DNA of 64,000 nt from Isoetes taiwanensis (taxonomy: Eukaryota > Streptophyta > Lycopodiopsida > Isoetales > Isoetaceae): the NCBI GenBank assembly GCA_021234155.1, contig JAJEKV010000008.1:9698445-9762444 (forward strand), read 5' to 3'. The translations under genes were made by a program, and so were the position numbers. Each line of letters begins with the position of its first letter. Position 1 is the stretch's first letter. Positions 38,963 to 50,228 of the stretch are shown here, piece after piece. A model generated the notes under the pieces. It had not been told where the DNA came from, did no database searches, and worked only from the letters and a program-made list of their open reading frames with translations.

Positions 38963-41900
38963 TCCTTCTATATATATTATTATTAGAAAAAAATCCGGCT
39001 CCAAAAAGGCATTTTAGAATTAGCTATATCTACCTTCCGGCTATTGATTAAGAGCAAACTTGACTATATTCAAACCGGAGAAACTTTTAGATTGCCGTGC
39101 CCTTCCCCCCGGTACACGTGCGTTCTCCCACCGCCAATGACTTTTACCTTATACGCCCGTCGTTCTTCAAGTTTTCCGCTGTGCCCCTTCCCTGTCTGAG
39201 TAGGAGCAGAATAGCCTATCCCTTTCTATGTTCACTCCGGCTCCCTTTCTATGTTCACTCCGGCTCGCTTTCTCCAGAGCAAAAATACGGTGCCGAGGGT
39301 AGTTTGAAGACTTCGGCCCTTCTCCAGACCAAAGCGCCTCCGGTAACCAAAATATCTTGAAGCCTATTTTTGTGGTTGCTTTAATTTCAGGCTTTAATCT
39401 AAAGTTTGGAGCAACCCTCTGGCAGCTGCCTTTAGAACTAGCAATCAGGCCGCTTGCCAAATCAGCCTTGCGTAAGAAACTCCCCTAAAAAAAACCCCGG
39501 TAAGCTCCTGCTGTTGAGAATTTATTTTGCTTCTGCATTTTAGATATGGAACAAAGAGAGCTCTTTGAAGAGATCCGGGTCCAATACTCAGTTTCTTAAG
39601 CCCTTAGACCGAAAATTTCTTCTGTCTAATTGCCCAAAACATGAGCAGCTCACCTATGTTTATGATCAACTGGTTTTAGACAGGAAAGTTCCGACAAACA
39701 AAGTGGCAGATAATCTATCTTCTCACAGAACCCAATTTATGCAGATTGGAGTAGGAGATAATGTGTGTTATTTCGTTCTTTCTCAGTAAAAGAGGCCAAA
39801 GGCCTGCGGTTTGCTAATGTCCGAGAGTAGATACAGAGTCTGTTTTAGAACCCGACGTTTCGACTGTGATAGCTCCCCCTGTTTAATTGCGATCCTTTTC
39901 TTTCATATGCAGTGTGTGGCAGCTGAGGAATAGAAGCAAACCCAGAAGCCCCTTAGTTGTCACCGGAGTCTAAGTTATGGCAAGCATTTTAATCCCTATC
40001 AGAAGCCACAATCTTGCTTGAAACGGCCCTCTAACAAAAGCTTTACCTCTGGCCGCAGTCTTTCGGCCCGCACCTGATCCATAAACCCTTAAGCCGCAGC
40101 TGTTTTTTAAAAAATCTCAAGAAATGATTTTAGCTGTAGGAATACCTTGCCGGAATAAAACTCAAAATCATCTTCCAAGCTTTTTTGTCTGATTGTTTAC
40201 TTGGCGCCCTTTTAGTTTAGCACAGTTGGTAAACGGCAGTGAAGCCACAAAAAGTTCTAGCTTGAACGCATTTGTAGCCCATTTTATGCCGAAGCAGACA
40301 GAAGAGTTTGGAATTGCAGTACGCGCAACAAGTTAAAAAAAAAATGACTAAGCTATGCCGAACTTTTTGAGCCTTGATTTCCGAGCTTAGGAGTTCAGAA
40401 CAATGTCTTAAACTGCCAGAGAAAGAGTTGTGATTAAAATAATAGACGTTAGAACCAACCCATTTCATTCCACTTCAAAACCTGTAAACTCAGGTCGTGG
40501 AAAATGCTGCAACAGTGTCCATAAATTGCTCTAGGAAATAGTATAGGGCAACGGTATAACATTAAATTGTGCGCTCTACATTTATTAACCTGTTTATTTA
40601 TTCTTCACAGTATATTGAACCCATACTTGCCAAGAATTGTGAGAAGCGGCATTTATTCTCCGTTTGGCTTCTAGTCCTAGTTCGCTTCAAATCTCACCAA
40701 GGTCAGAATTATAATTTTAGAATATATACAGTGATGTTGCAAAATGTATTAAATAGTAGATGCTTTAAATATTGGTAATTTTCGTCTTAATGCGACCGAT
40801 ATTCATTTTTTGCCTAACATATGCCACAAAATATAGGGCGTTTTTTGTTTATGTCTAAGTACTTGCTTTTTTTTTTTTAATTCTGAAATTGTGAATAGTG
40901 ATATTTTCTCTTTTAATTGACACAAAGAAGATCTCTATGTAATAGAGGTCCTAGCATCATAGATAGTACCCATTCTTATTACATTAAGATGTTCATCGTT
41001 ATTACATCAGAAAGCCAAGGACCCTTAAAACAATTGCGAGACACCCCATATTCACATTATCGATTATCATATGGAAGCATATCCTATTGCATATAGATTT
41101 TAGCAGCTTAGCAACCAAAAGGTTACTACAAAAGCTTACTTTTAAGCCTTCGTTGACGAGTATAGCCCTCACTTGGTGTCGCTGTTGGCCTTAGCCACGC
41201 GGTATTGAAAAATGTGCGTTGTACTCTTACGAAAGGTTATGAGAATGTTTTACTAATTTATACCCTAATTCCTAATGGTGTTGTTGATAAAACTCCAACA
41301 CTAATATAGGAATTGGCGTATGTTTTAGCAAACATTCATCGGTTTCCCCATCCTTAGCCTTATAAATACGTATATATCAACCAATTAAAATTTATCAATA
41401 ACAATACCTTAGCACAATAGCAGAGTTGTGGTTTCTAATAATTTTTTGCCTTATTTATTTTAAAAAATATGTATTAAATGATAAATGTTTCGTTATTAAT
41501 CTCTAAATTGCCATGTGTTTTAATCAAAATGATCTCAAATGAGCATTTTTGTTGATGCCACACAAACTCGCCCCTAAGACCATAGACAGTACCCATTCCT
41601 ATTACATTAGAGGACCAAAGACCTTGAACACCAGACAAGACTTACTTTACAGAATAAATTCATTAGGAGCAATAAAATATATGCGAAGTGCCATATCCCA
41701 AAATCAGCCTTTGTGCCATAGTGGTAGCTAATGTTCATCCGTTAGCGTGTGTATTCCATTGTTTCAATTGTAAACCATCTATTCATGTGTTCATACGCAC
41801 ATAATAGAGTACTCTATAAGAACTTCAACCCTTAAATGCCTAAGCCATATCATTATTACGATACTCTACATATGTTCATTTGCTCATGTAACATCTTGCT

Positions 41901-42281
41901 ATTCTAGAAAGATATTTCAATTAAATAATGCATCCTACATAGAACATTTTAGATTTTTAAAGAAGTTCATTAGCATGAACTTACCCAAATAAACCATGAT
42001 TTCACATACGACTCAAAGATATGAGATAGAAATTAAAGACCGCAATATTTTGTTGTCATTAAGCAATAAAGTAAAATTAGTTGTTTTCCTCTGCACAATT
42101 TATTAACAATGTTGAGCAGTTCGGACATCACAATATGAACGAACATTGCCAAAATCAATCAGTGGCAAAAGAGACGGATCACTCAAGGCAAGCACAATGC
42201 ATATCCATGTTAGATAAACTTCTCTCATTTACATCGTATCTTTTATTTAACTGACATCTTTTTGCATTTTGCTTTCTGTAG
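38963..42281. other. Helitron 5' region, no recognised gene
   Basis: It holds a GC-richer patch (39.05-39.5 kb) and an open frame at 39565-39789 (KRSGSNTQFLKPLDRKFLLS...) that I do not recognise; these could be captured gene fragments. It also holds the inverted dispersed repeat at 41147-41350 and an imperfect repeat of ATAGTACCCATTC near 40965 and 41588. Confidence 0.5.
41147..41350 (-). repeat. Dispersed ~200-bp repeat, copy 2 (inverted, inside the Helitron)
   Basis: It is the reverse-complement partner of 30846-31045. Both copies are cut at corresponding points, consistent with a small mobile or captured unit. No terminal repeats are obvious. Confidence 0.8.
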
Positions 42282-43614
42282 ACTATCCTCGCCCCTTCCA
42301 GATGACACCGTCGTCAATCCCACAGCAAAAATTCCGAAGCGTCGCAAAAACCAAGAAGAATACCAAGTTAAAAAGAAAATGAAGAAAACTAATGCAGAAG
42401 GAAAATATGGACAAATTTCTGCACCTCTAAAACTCACATCCTCCAGGTATGGATTATAGATTTAAGTTTTCAGTTCACTATTACATACGACACCACTAAT
42501 TATATATGCTTGAATCTAGTAATAGTCAAGGTGCAAATCCGAGTAGAAAACAAAACAACGAAGACACTGATATTGACTACGGATCCAACAAAAAAACAAC
42601 AAATTCTGAGTATGTATATATACTAATTATGTATTTTAATCTCTCAAAAAATGAAAGATAACATATTTTTTCATCGTCAATTTACAGTATCGAGAGAACA
42701 TTGCACAGCTGTCTTATAAGAGATGAGGATATACAAAAACCACCAGACACAAAGAAAAGAGGCCGTCCAAGGTGAGTAAAAATGCTGTTACACTTAGAAG
42801 TCTATAATTCTGTTTAAGTATATTTAAATTAAGTAATATTCGTATATTTATTAATTACGACATGCTATTTAGTTTCCTACTCTTTGCATTGTATACCATA
42901 GACATTAGCATACCTACTTAGTTTAAAGCTTAAAAAGTTATTCATATCCTTAAGTATGCACAATCTATATGTAAAGATCTTATTATATTTAATTACCATC
43001 TCTTTAATTTTATCCTTGATAGGCTACCTATCGCTATGGTAGAAGGCCTTCCTGACAATGAGATGAAGAAGATCCTTAATCGTCGAAAATACCAGCAAGA
43101 ATATAGAGCTAAAAAGAAACTAAAAGAATTTGCTACATCATCGACCACCCAGAAGTCAAGACGCTCAGAGCACCTATGCTCTGTTGGCCGCACGAGCAAG
43201 GAAAAGAGTGATATGCAGAAAGTACATAAGAGCCGTCGCCAATATACCAAGAACTCTGAAGTACAGAAACATAGAGAACCACCTTCCACGGAGGCTATAT
43301 TAAATATGGCCTCCGTGGAACAAAATTACCAAAATACAGTAACCATTAATCCCGATACATCGGATTGTAATAGTGTGCGTGGCCATTGGCAAAGGCAAAT
43401 TGCTATGATGCAAGAAGGCATAAAACATGCGGGACATGAACCACTAAAGTGGACAAAGAAATGCTGCATATGCCAGATTGACTTGCTAAATTCCGAGAAC
43501 ATGTCATTTTGCTGCAACAATGGCCGTCGTTTACTGCCACGGCTTGAGCCTCTACCTCGAACCCTAGAAGAACTTTATTCGGTACATGAATTTGCGACAA
43601 TTCACGCATTGTGA
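42282..43614 (+). pseudogene. Helitron transposase N-terminal exons with AT-hook and repeated basic module
   Basis: Four exons with GT-AG borders: 42282-42446, about 42530-42609, 42688-42771 and 43023 onward. Exon 3 ends in KKRGRPR, an AT-hook core, and splices in frame into exon 4 (P-R-L-P-I-A). Exons 1 and 4 carry related modules, LPDDTVV...RRKNQEEYQVKKKMKK and GLPDNEMKK...RRKYQQEYRAKKK, so an exon was duplicated. Exon 4 then has CCICQIDLL and SFCCNNGRRLLPRL, the cysteine-containing segment that precedes the Rep part in plant Helitrons. The frame ends at 43614 because one T seems to be missing near 43591; the next frame continues the same protein. Confidence 0.75.
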
Positions 43615-45172
43615 ATAACCTATTCTGTTTCACTGCCCTTGGTGTCGAAGGCGATTTCATAAACCTAAAAATGCCATCATCTGTTGCAATCATGGGTCGC
43701 ACATACCATCGGCTCTTATCTGCAGGCACACCCACAAGTACTCTCCACTGGTATATATATGACAGCTCGATGAGATATACTATTGCTGCCAACATGCAGA
43801 TACCATCGACATGGATCATGCAGGTTGCCGCAGCTTTAAATACCATTAATCCATACATTAAAGAATTGAGAACAATAAAGGAATTACATCCCGCACCTAC
43901 AAAACTCACCCTTGCAGATCCTTCCACATCAGATGAAATAGCTGCTATCGTCCATGCCAATAACAGTGTGACTATAAAACCTAGAACGGCGATGATCTGG
44001 ATGCGGCATAACCACGAGCCCGTATTTTTGAGCATCCTTGACCCTGCGTACGAGCCACTTCAATACCCATTATTTTTTCCACATGGAACATTAGGATGGC
44101 ACCCACATAATGACCAAAACATGTCCCAAATAGATTGGTATCGAACTAGATTACTTCATGAACCACGGTTTTCACAACTAGGGAGATTATGTGGTGAATA
44201 CCTCGTCGACATGTACTCCAGAGTCGAAGAAGAACGCCTCAACTACATTGTAACTGAGGGATATCGACGAAACCTAACGCAACACGAAGACGACTTCAAT
44301 GATGATGAAGATTCCGATGCGCATTATAAAACCCTACCAGCATCGTTCTTAGGTTCTAGACGATGGTGTGCTGTTCAAGTAGCAGATGCTCTTGCGCTTG
44401 CAAGGGTCAAAGGAAGACCAAGTTTCTTTATAACAATGACAACAAATCCAGCATGGCCAGAAATAAAATGTAAATTACATCCAGGCCAAAATGCATCCGA
44501 CAACCCCATGGTGGTTGTTCGAGCGTGTCATGAAAGAGTCCAACATACAAAAAATATCATTCGAAAGTATCTCGGACCCATATCTTATATGATGCATGTC
44601 ATTGAGTTTCAAAAACGTGGATTACCCCACGGACATATCGTTGTAAAGACAGAGCACGAGATCCCAATAGACATGATCGATAATCTAATCTCTGCAGAAC
44701 TGCCAACAGACCCCACACTGAGAGCTCAAGTTGAGAAGTACATGATTCACAGACACACAAAACGCTGCCTCAAAGAAAATAACAAGTGTTGCTATAAATA
44801 CCCGAAGCCGTTGAATCCAACAACATACATCGACGAGAAAGGATACGTACAATATAGACGACGAACAGAAGCAGACGTGAACGTTGTTCCATACATCCCA
44901 TTTCTGTTGAGAGAACTAGACTGTCATGTCTATGCAGATATTGCATCAACCGTACATGTATTTGCATACCTCTACGGCTATATATACAAAGGCTTTGATA
45001 TGACTCGTTTTCACATCGACTCTGCAAAAGAGACATCCACCACAAATGTTCAAACCAACCTACTGTACCAAACAGTACTGACCAAAACCAACCTACTGTA
45101 CCAAACAATACTGGCCAAAATCACACCAAGAACGAAATTCAAGATTACATCTCTGCACGATACCTATCATCC
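43590..45172 (+). pseudogene. Helitron Rep (HUH endonuclease) region
   Basis: The Helitron helicase-like N-terminal domain: NNLFCFTALG at the start, YPLFFPHGTLGWHP, RLNYIVTEGYR, FFITMTTNPAWPEI, then the HUH motif in FQKRGLPHGHIVV (about 44610-44650). The helix with the two catalytic tyrosines is represented by HVFAYLYGYIYKGFD (about 44955-45000). These motifs are all present and in order. The frame is lost near 45050 in a short tandem duplication, after which the protein continues in another frame (EIQDYISARYLSSMEATWRI). No upstream ATG is needed because the segment belongs to a longer polyprotein. Confidence 0.88.
45053..45118 (+). repeat. 33-bp tandem duplication in the Helitron ORF
   Basis: Two copies, 45053-45085 and 45086-45118, starting AACCAACCTACTGTACCAAA and differing at two positions. 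The length is a multiple of three. In the frame of the downstream helicase they encode an Asn/Gln/Pro/Thr-rich linker between Rep and helicase. Confidence 0.95.
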
Positions 45173-47364
45173 ATGGAAGCCACATGGAGAATCATGTCCT
45201 ATCACATGACAGAAAAGCATCCTTCCGTAAAATGTCTTCCCCTACATTTAGAAGGACACAACAGACGCTGTTTCAGAAATACGTCCACGAACACTGGGAT
45301 CTCTTTATTAGACAGATACTTTTTACGACCACTTGCTCCCAGATTTGATTATATTACTTACATTGAATATAACGAACAATATACCTCCACCATCTGGAAG
45401 CCAACCATTGCCCTTAAATCAACTGATTATCTAGAACAAAAAGCCGCAGGTGCAACCCAAAATATCATACACGAGAGAAGCAAAGGTGAATTAATCTGTA
45501 GAATACGGCTATTGCTTCCAAAGGTTGGAGAACCATTCTACCTAAGGCTCATCTTACTTCATAAAGCTGCACGAACTTGGGACGAACTCAAAATCCATGA
45601 CCAAAAGCAATACAAAACATACGAAGAAGTCGCCCAAGCCATGGGACTAATAGCACCAGCAACTGAAGCCATAGCAGTGATGCAGGAGGCAATTTCATGC
45701 TTGCAAACTCCATCACAGCTACGATTTCTATTCGCACTCTTAATATTAGATTCTGGACCAGCACTCCAACTATGGGAAACATTTCAAAACCACATGATAG
45801 CAGACTTTCTACAACAACATTCAGGAAACCAATCATTTGCCGTCAATGAAAGCCTCCTTGCTATCAACAACATTTTAATCCAGCACGGAACCGACGCCGC
45901 AGCCTTCGGTCTGTCTACCCCCAGCATCCCATCCAAAGAAATACAGAATGAACTCAACAAATTTCCTGATCACGAAGAGTACCTTATAAAAAGCTCAACT
46001 ATGTTGCAAACCATGAACCAAAACCAAATCTCAATCTACACCTATATATGTGATCTTATCAATAACAAAAACTGCCCAAATCCAATCTTTGTATATGGAA
46101 AAGCGGGAACTGGGAAAACATACGTACTCAATGCCATGTGTTTTTACATACGAGGATCTTACCGTGCGCCACCACAGCGCTAGCATCACTGCAATATTCT
46201 GCTGGAAGAACTGCACACTCTCTATTTCAAATACCCGTCATCGATAACAATATTGGCATCCATTCACTACTCGATCTTCATTCCCCAAGGGCCGCATTGA
46301 TCAAGACTGCAACAGCGATCATATGGGATGAATTCCCCATGGCAAACAGAGCAGTCATAGAAGCAGTTGATATCCTTCTACAAAACATAACAGGTATAAC
46401 TAGTCCATTTGGAGGAAAACTATTCATAGCAGCCGGAGACTTTCGACAAATTGCTCCTGTCGTCAAGCGAGGAGGGAAAACAGCAACAATAAACGCATCC
46501 ATAATATCCTCCCACTTATGGAGTCACTTCAAAGTCCTAGAGCTTAATCAACCCGTAAGAAATGCAACTGATCCAGACCTCATACAATTCGTCGATGATA
46601 TTGGAGAGGGCCGTCTTCTCAATAACATCCCACTGACGCTCTTCGAAACAACAATCAAAATAGAAGACGCTATCAGCTTTTTATACAATGCGTACATATT
46701 ATTAATACCTACAATATGCGAGAAAAGAGCATTCCTGTCCCCAAAAAACATTCCCGTTGACGAATTCAACATCGAAATCATACGAATGATCTCAACAGAT
46801 TCCAGAAGTTACTTTAGCGTCGACAGGCTCACGGAAAAAGACCAGACCATCGAAGACCACCCAATGGCAACCACAGACTTTCTCAACGGCTTCAAACATC
46901 CAGCACTTCCACAACACGAACTCCAACTAAAGGTCAACACCATATGCCACATCACAAAGACACTAGACAAAGATAGAGGTCTCGTAAAAAATGCAAGAGT
47001 TATGATATGCTCAATGCATGCTAAATTCGTAACCGTGAAAGTTCTAACGGGCCAACCGCAACACATTGGAAACATACACCCCATTTCCCGAGTTGACTTC
47101 TTCTACCAACCAGACAACTGGCCCTGGACAATCCACAGACGACAACTACCACTGCGACCTGCGTATTCAACAACATTCCACAGCTGCCTGGGACTCACCC
47201 TCGACAAAATAGTCCTCGACCTGCGCACTGAAGTCTTTACACACGGACAATTATACACAGCACTCACTCGCGTGCGAAGAAAGGAAGACGTGCTTATCCT
47301 TCTCGACGAGTCCAACACCAACAAGACCACCACGAACGTCGTCTACAAGGAACTACTTCCATAA
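45119..47364 (+). pseudogene. Helitron PIF1-like helicase region
   Basis: A superfamily 1 DNA helicase that unwinds during rolling-circle transposition. It opens with SMEATWRIMSYHM and LPLHLEGHN. The Walker A box is YGKAGTGKTYVLNAM (about 46095-46140); Walker B is IIWDEFPM (about 46320), followed by GGKLFIAAGDFRQIAPVV, LELNQPVR and the C-terminal motif CLGLTLDKIVLDLR...HGQLYTALTRVRR (to about 47280). A one-base-scale frameshift lies at about 46155-46160, between FYIRG and ILPCATTALASL. The stop is at 47362-47364. There is no OTU or RPA domain. Confidence 0.9.
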
Positions 47365-47422
47365 ACAAGGTGCGTACCAAAAAAAAAAAACACTCCATCC
47401 ATCTCATGCCCAAGATGTAGAT

Positions 47423-47454
47423 GGAGCACCGATCCCCTTAGAGATCGATGCTCC
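47423..47454. repeat. Subterminal hairpin of the Helitron
   Basis: GGAGCACCGATC, 8-base loop, GATCGATGCTCC: 11 of 12 bases pair. It lies about 75 bp before the 3' end, between the ORF stop and the terminal structure. Confidence 0.8.
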
Positions 47455-47466
47455 CTCTACACCATG

Positions 47467-47531
47467 GGCGCCGCACCAACGGTCGCACCTGGGTTCGACT
47501 CCCAGGGGTCAGGGCCGGCGCCAAATTCTTG
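47467..47531 (+). repeat. Helitron 3' terminal structure with tRNA T-arm-like stem-loop
   Basis: The outer stem GGCGCCG (47467-47473) pairs perfectly with CGGCGCC (47516-47522). It encloses CCTGGG-TTCGACT-CCCAGG (47488-47506), a 6-bp stem with a 7-base loop that looks like a tRNA T arm and B box. AAATTCTTG follows to the end. Helitrons have a hairpin close to the 3' end; here it is larger and tRNA-like. It lacks D and anticodon arms and is too short for a tRNA gene. Confidence 0.7.
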
Positions 47532-48027
47532 TATGTATAGTAAATGAATTAGTTGACATGTCTCATATGTACATATATATTGTCATTGTCTTGTTTATAT
47601 AATGCCATTATTTTGATAAAAAATAGTTATAAAATTGACACATCATTGTAAATAACTAGCACGAAAGTGTATTATAAAAGTGTCACAATTGTCTTATAAA
47701 GATGTCAATTTATAGAGATGTCAAAATGCACCAATTTGAAATTATTATTGATGCTAATGTGATGTAATATAAGGTACAATTATACAATAATTTGGACATA
47801 AGCTTGACTCAAATGCGACGTAAACTTGCCACTACTATTAAGGTTGCGTCATGCTTGCGTCATGTTGGCATGACGCAATAAATGACACAACAAGTGACGC
47901 TCGTGTGACATCAAACCACGACACCTATAGCGTCATGTTTTTGTCAATTTGTAGGTGTTAAAAAGTCATTTAGCGTCAGTTTTTTGGACGCTATACTTGA
48001 CAAAAAACACCATGTCCTGTTGTAGTG
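47532..48027. repeat. CACTA right subterminal zone and terminal inverted repeat
   Basis: After the Helitron the interrupted repeat continues with TATGTATAGTAAATGAATTA. TGTCACAAT, TGACACAAC and related words recur up to 47900. A second zone (47840-48000) is rich in GACGC/GCGTC and TGACGC words. The terminal repeat is TCCTGTTGTAGTG, ending at 48027. Confidence 0.85.
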
Positions 48028-48030
48028 CCA

Positions 48031-49060
48031 GGGGCAGGTAGTGGAGGTGGCTCAGTCTTATAAGTATTTGGGCATTGAGTTTTCTACTACCACACACTGG
48101 ATGCATCCATCAGGTTACGGGTCACTGCAAACAACAGTCACAAGGCAGAGCTGTATGCATGGGGTCACCAGGCACACTTGTTCAGGGCCTTGGTTGAACC
48201 GGTCCTCCTCTATGGGGCAGAAGTGTGGGGCCAGTGATATCCCTCACCACTTGGAACGATCTAGAGCAGGTACAGAAGGCCTTCTTGGCCCGGGCACTGG
48301 GAGTGAAGTCCACGGTCCCATATCGGATCTTGCTCCGGAGAGACAAGCTTCCTTCCATTCTGAGGGGTCATACTGGAACGTCACATTATTTACTTCCGGA
48401 AGGTGGTGGCTATGGATGAAGCCCTACTGCCCAACCTTGCTTTGGCGATGGCGATGGGCCCTTGGCGACTCAAAGCTTCTTTGGAAAGACAAGCAAGCCT
48501 AGTGGTTCTCGCTATGGAATGTCTGCGAGCACCGCGGATGTGGACCCGGTGCATACACCGGAAGGAACGCTACCGCCTTGAAGCGATTTGGATGCTTGCT
48601 TCATGGCCAAGCTTTGGGATCTGAGGGGCCCCGTCACATGTCAAGGTGGCAAATTATCGACGGCGGGTTAATCCCATGCTCACGGGGGCCCACACCACTA
48701 CACTGCGCACCCATGTACCCATGAAAAAGCGCGGGGGTGATTGCTTCTATTCGCCGCAGTGCACACCACCTCCGCATTGAGACGGGGAGATGGATTCGGG
48801 AGCAGCGTGAGGGCAGAGTCCGCCGCTCGATCTTTGTCAGCGGCCCATTGAGGATGAAAGTCACGCCCTCCGGGCTGTCCGATACCGGCATATCCGGGGC
48901 TCGGTATGCTCGGTTAGTTGTGCCCCATCGGGGCCTTGCATGAGCTACTTGAGCACGGCCTCTGGGCTTGTTGGGATCGTACCTCGGGGGAGGTAATGGA
49001 TACGCTGGACTTCGGTTATGCCCCCACATCCGACATTAACCTCACCATTTTGTACTTGTG
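48031..49060 (+). pseudogene. LINE ORF2, 3' part
   Basis: It continues the frame broken at 34078: QVVEVAQSYKYLGIEFSTTT, the usual block after the RT fingers and thumb in plant LINEs. Then come ALVEPVLLYGAEVWGPVI-like residues in shifted frames, VQKAFLARALGVKSTVPY, ILRGHTGTSHYL and KVVAMDEALLPNLALAMAMG. The C-terminus is degraded by frameshifts after about 48.5 kb. No poly(A) tail is seen; the 3' end of the LINE is uncertain and may lie near 49.1 kb. Confidence 0.8.
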
Positions 49061-50228
49061 ATTATGTATATAACCCTTATTGCTACTAAGGTTTTTCCCA
49101 AAAAACCTTGGGGGGGTTTTTAATTACGGTAGTAATCGCTTCTGCTCTCTCTTTGTACTTGGGTCCCATAGGCGAGTTGGTCTCCGTGGGCGATAAAATC
49201 ATATTCTATTCTATTATTACAATTCTAGTACAAAACCTAATTCAATGTCATAATATGGACATAATTCATTATCCAAGCTACTGAAAAAATCATTATTGCG
49301 GCTAGTCATACTCATGTTGTATGGCATCTCTACTCTACTGACCCCTCAATGCAAGATATATGAGGTTGTTCACACAGTCAAGAACTTCACTGGGGTGCGA
49401 AGAAGAAATATGATCGAGGTTGTTTGGGCAAAATGCATTAATCCTAAGGTAGCTAGTGACCTTGGAACTTGGAATCTTAGATTTTCAAAACATGGCCAAG
49501 GTTGCTTGGGCAAAATGCATTAAACCTAGGGTAGTTGGTGACCTTGGAGTGTTAGATTTTCACCTCCAAAGTAAGATGATAATCTCGGGTCAAGATAGTC
49601 TTACTCCGGATTTGTGGATCCATGCCAGAAAAATATCCCCGCTCGAGGATCCCTTGCCTGTTCCCCATGGAGGCCATTTTCTCCCTCCCTAAACTCATTT
49701 GCTCTGTCTATTTGCTCCATTTTCTCGTTTTCTACGTCTACTTGCTCATTTGAGTTGTTTGCAAAAATTAGACATGGGGTTTGGTTTGGTTTGGTTCCAC
49801 ATATGCCCCTCAAGTTTGCAATTATTCCAAAAATATCCCCAGAAACATGGTATTTGGCTTAAATCCTGGGGATTCACCCTTGATTGGCGTATAATCCATG
49901 AGAGTCAACAGAAAGTAGTTTTTGGGACCATTACTGTATGTATACTTAGTAGTCGGCGTGTTTTTAAGCACTGATCTAGTGCAAACTTTATACACAGAGG
50001 GGTCAAACTTCCTTTCAAAGATGTGTATATAAGAGGTGTTTTCTCTACCTTTCGAATGCAAACGCCATACCCCCTTTATGTATAAGTGCACCTTCCGAGG
50101 CTTAAATAGGGATAAAATATTCATGATCGATCAAATATAAAAGTGTTCTTCATGAAACTTACATATGAGAGTGAGATCTATCTAGCAAGCCATTTCGCTG
50201 ATTAGAGTTTACCTTCTATTATAGTTGA
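49061..50228. other. Intergenic region with an 86-bp tandem duplication
   Basis: At about 49411-49562 a unit with TTGGGCAAAATGCATTAA, GTGACCTTGGA and TAGATTTTCA occurs twice in tandem. Otherwise nothing is recognised; small frames carry no familiar domain. Confidence 0.65.

Larger units (their letters stand above)
38963..47531 (+). mobile_element. Helitron, 8,569 bp, Rep/helicase-encoding, nested in the CACTA
   Basis: Helitrons move by a rolling-circle mechanism, start with TC, end near CTRR after a hairpin, insert between A and T and make no target duplication. This element starts TCCTTCTATATATATTATTA and ends GGCGCCAAATTCTTG, placed exactly between A (38962) and T (47532). The empty site is supplied by the neighbouring tandem-repeat copy. 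The terminal tetranucleotide is CTTG rather than CTRR. It encodes exons with an AT-hook, an HUH Rep domain and a PIF1-like helicase on the plus strand. The first 3.3 kb are non-coding or unrecognised. Confidence 0.92.
34079..48027. mobile_element. CACTA (En/Spm) DNA transposon, 13,949 bp including a nested Helitron
   Basis: The left end is CACTACAAGAGGATAGG and the right end is TCCTGTTGTAGTG, whose complement is CACTACAACAGGA. Both ends are flanked by CCA (34076-34078 and 48028-48030), the 3-bp duplication expected of CACTA elements. Removing it with one CCA restores the LINE frame as FTYQGQVVEVAQSYKYLG, an independent proof of both borders. Subterminal zones are rich in TTGTGTCA and its complement, the usual transposase-binding repeats. 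Without the Helitron it is about 5.4 kb and carries a TNP2 remnant on the minus strand. Confidence 0.93.

Noticed and set aside
43403..44035. A 210-residue minus-strand open frame over the Helitron Rep region
   Set aside because: It overlaps the plus-strand frame with clear Helitron motifs and has none of its own.
47467..47523. A tRNA gene, because of the GGCGCCG/CGGCGCC outer stem and T-arm-like loop
   Set aside because: Only 56-57 bases long, no D arm, no anticodon arm and no A box. It is the end structure of the Helitron.
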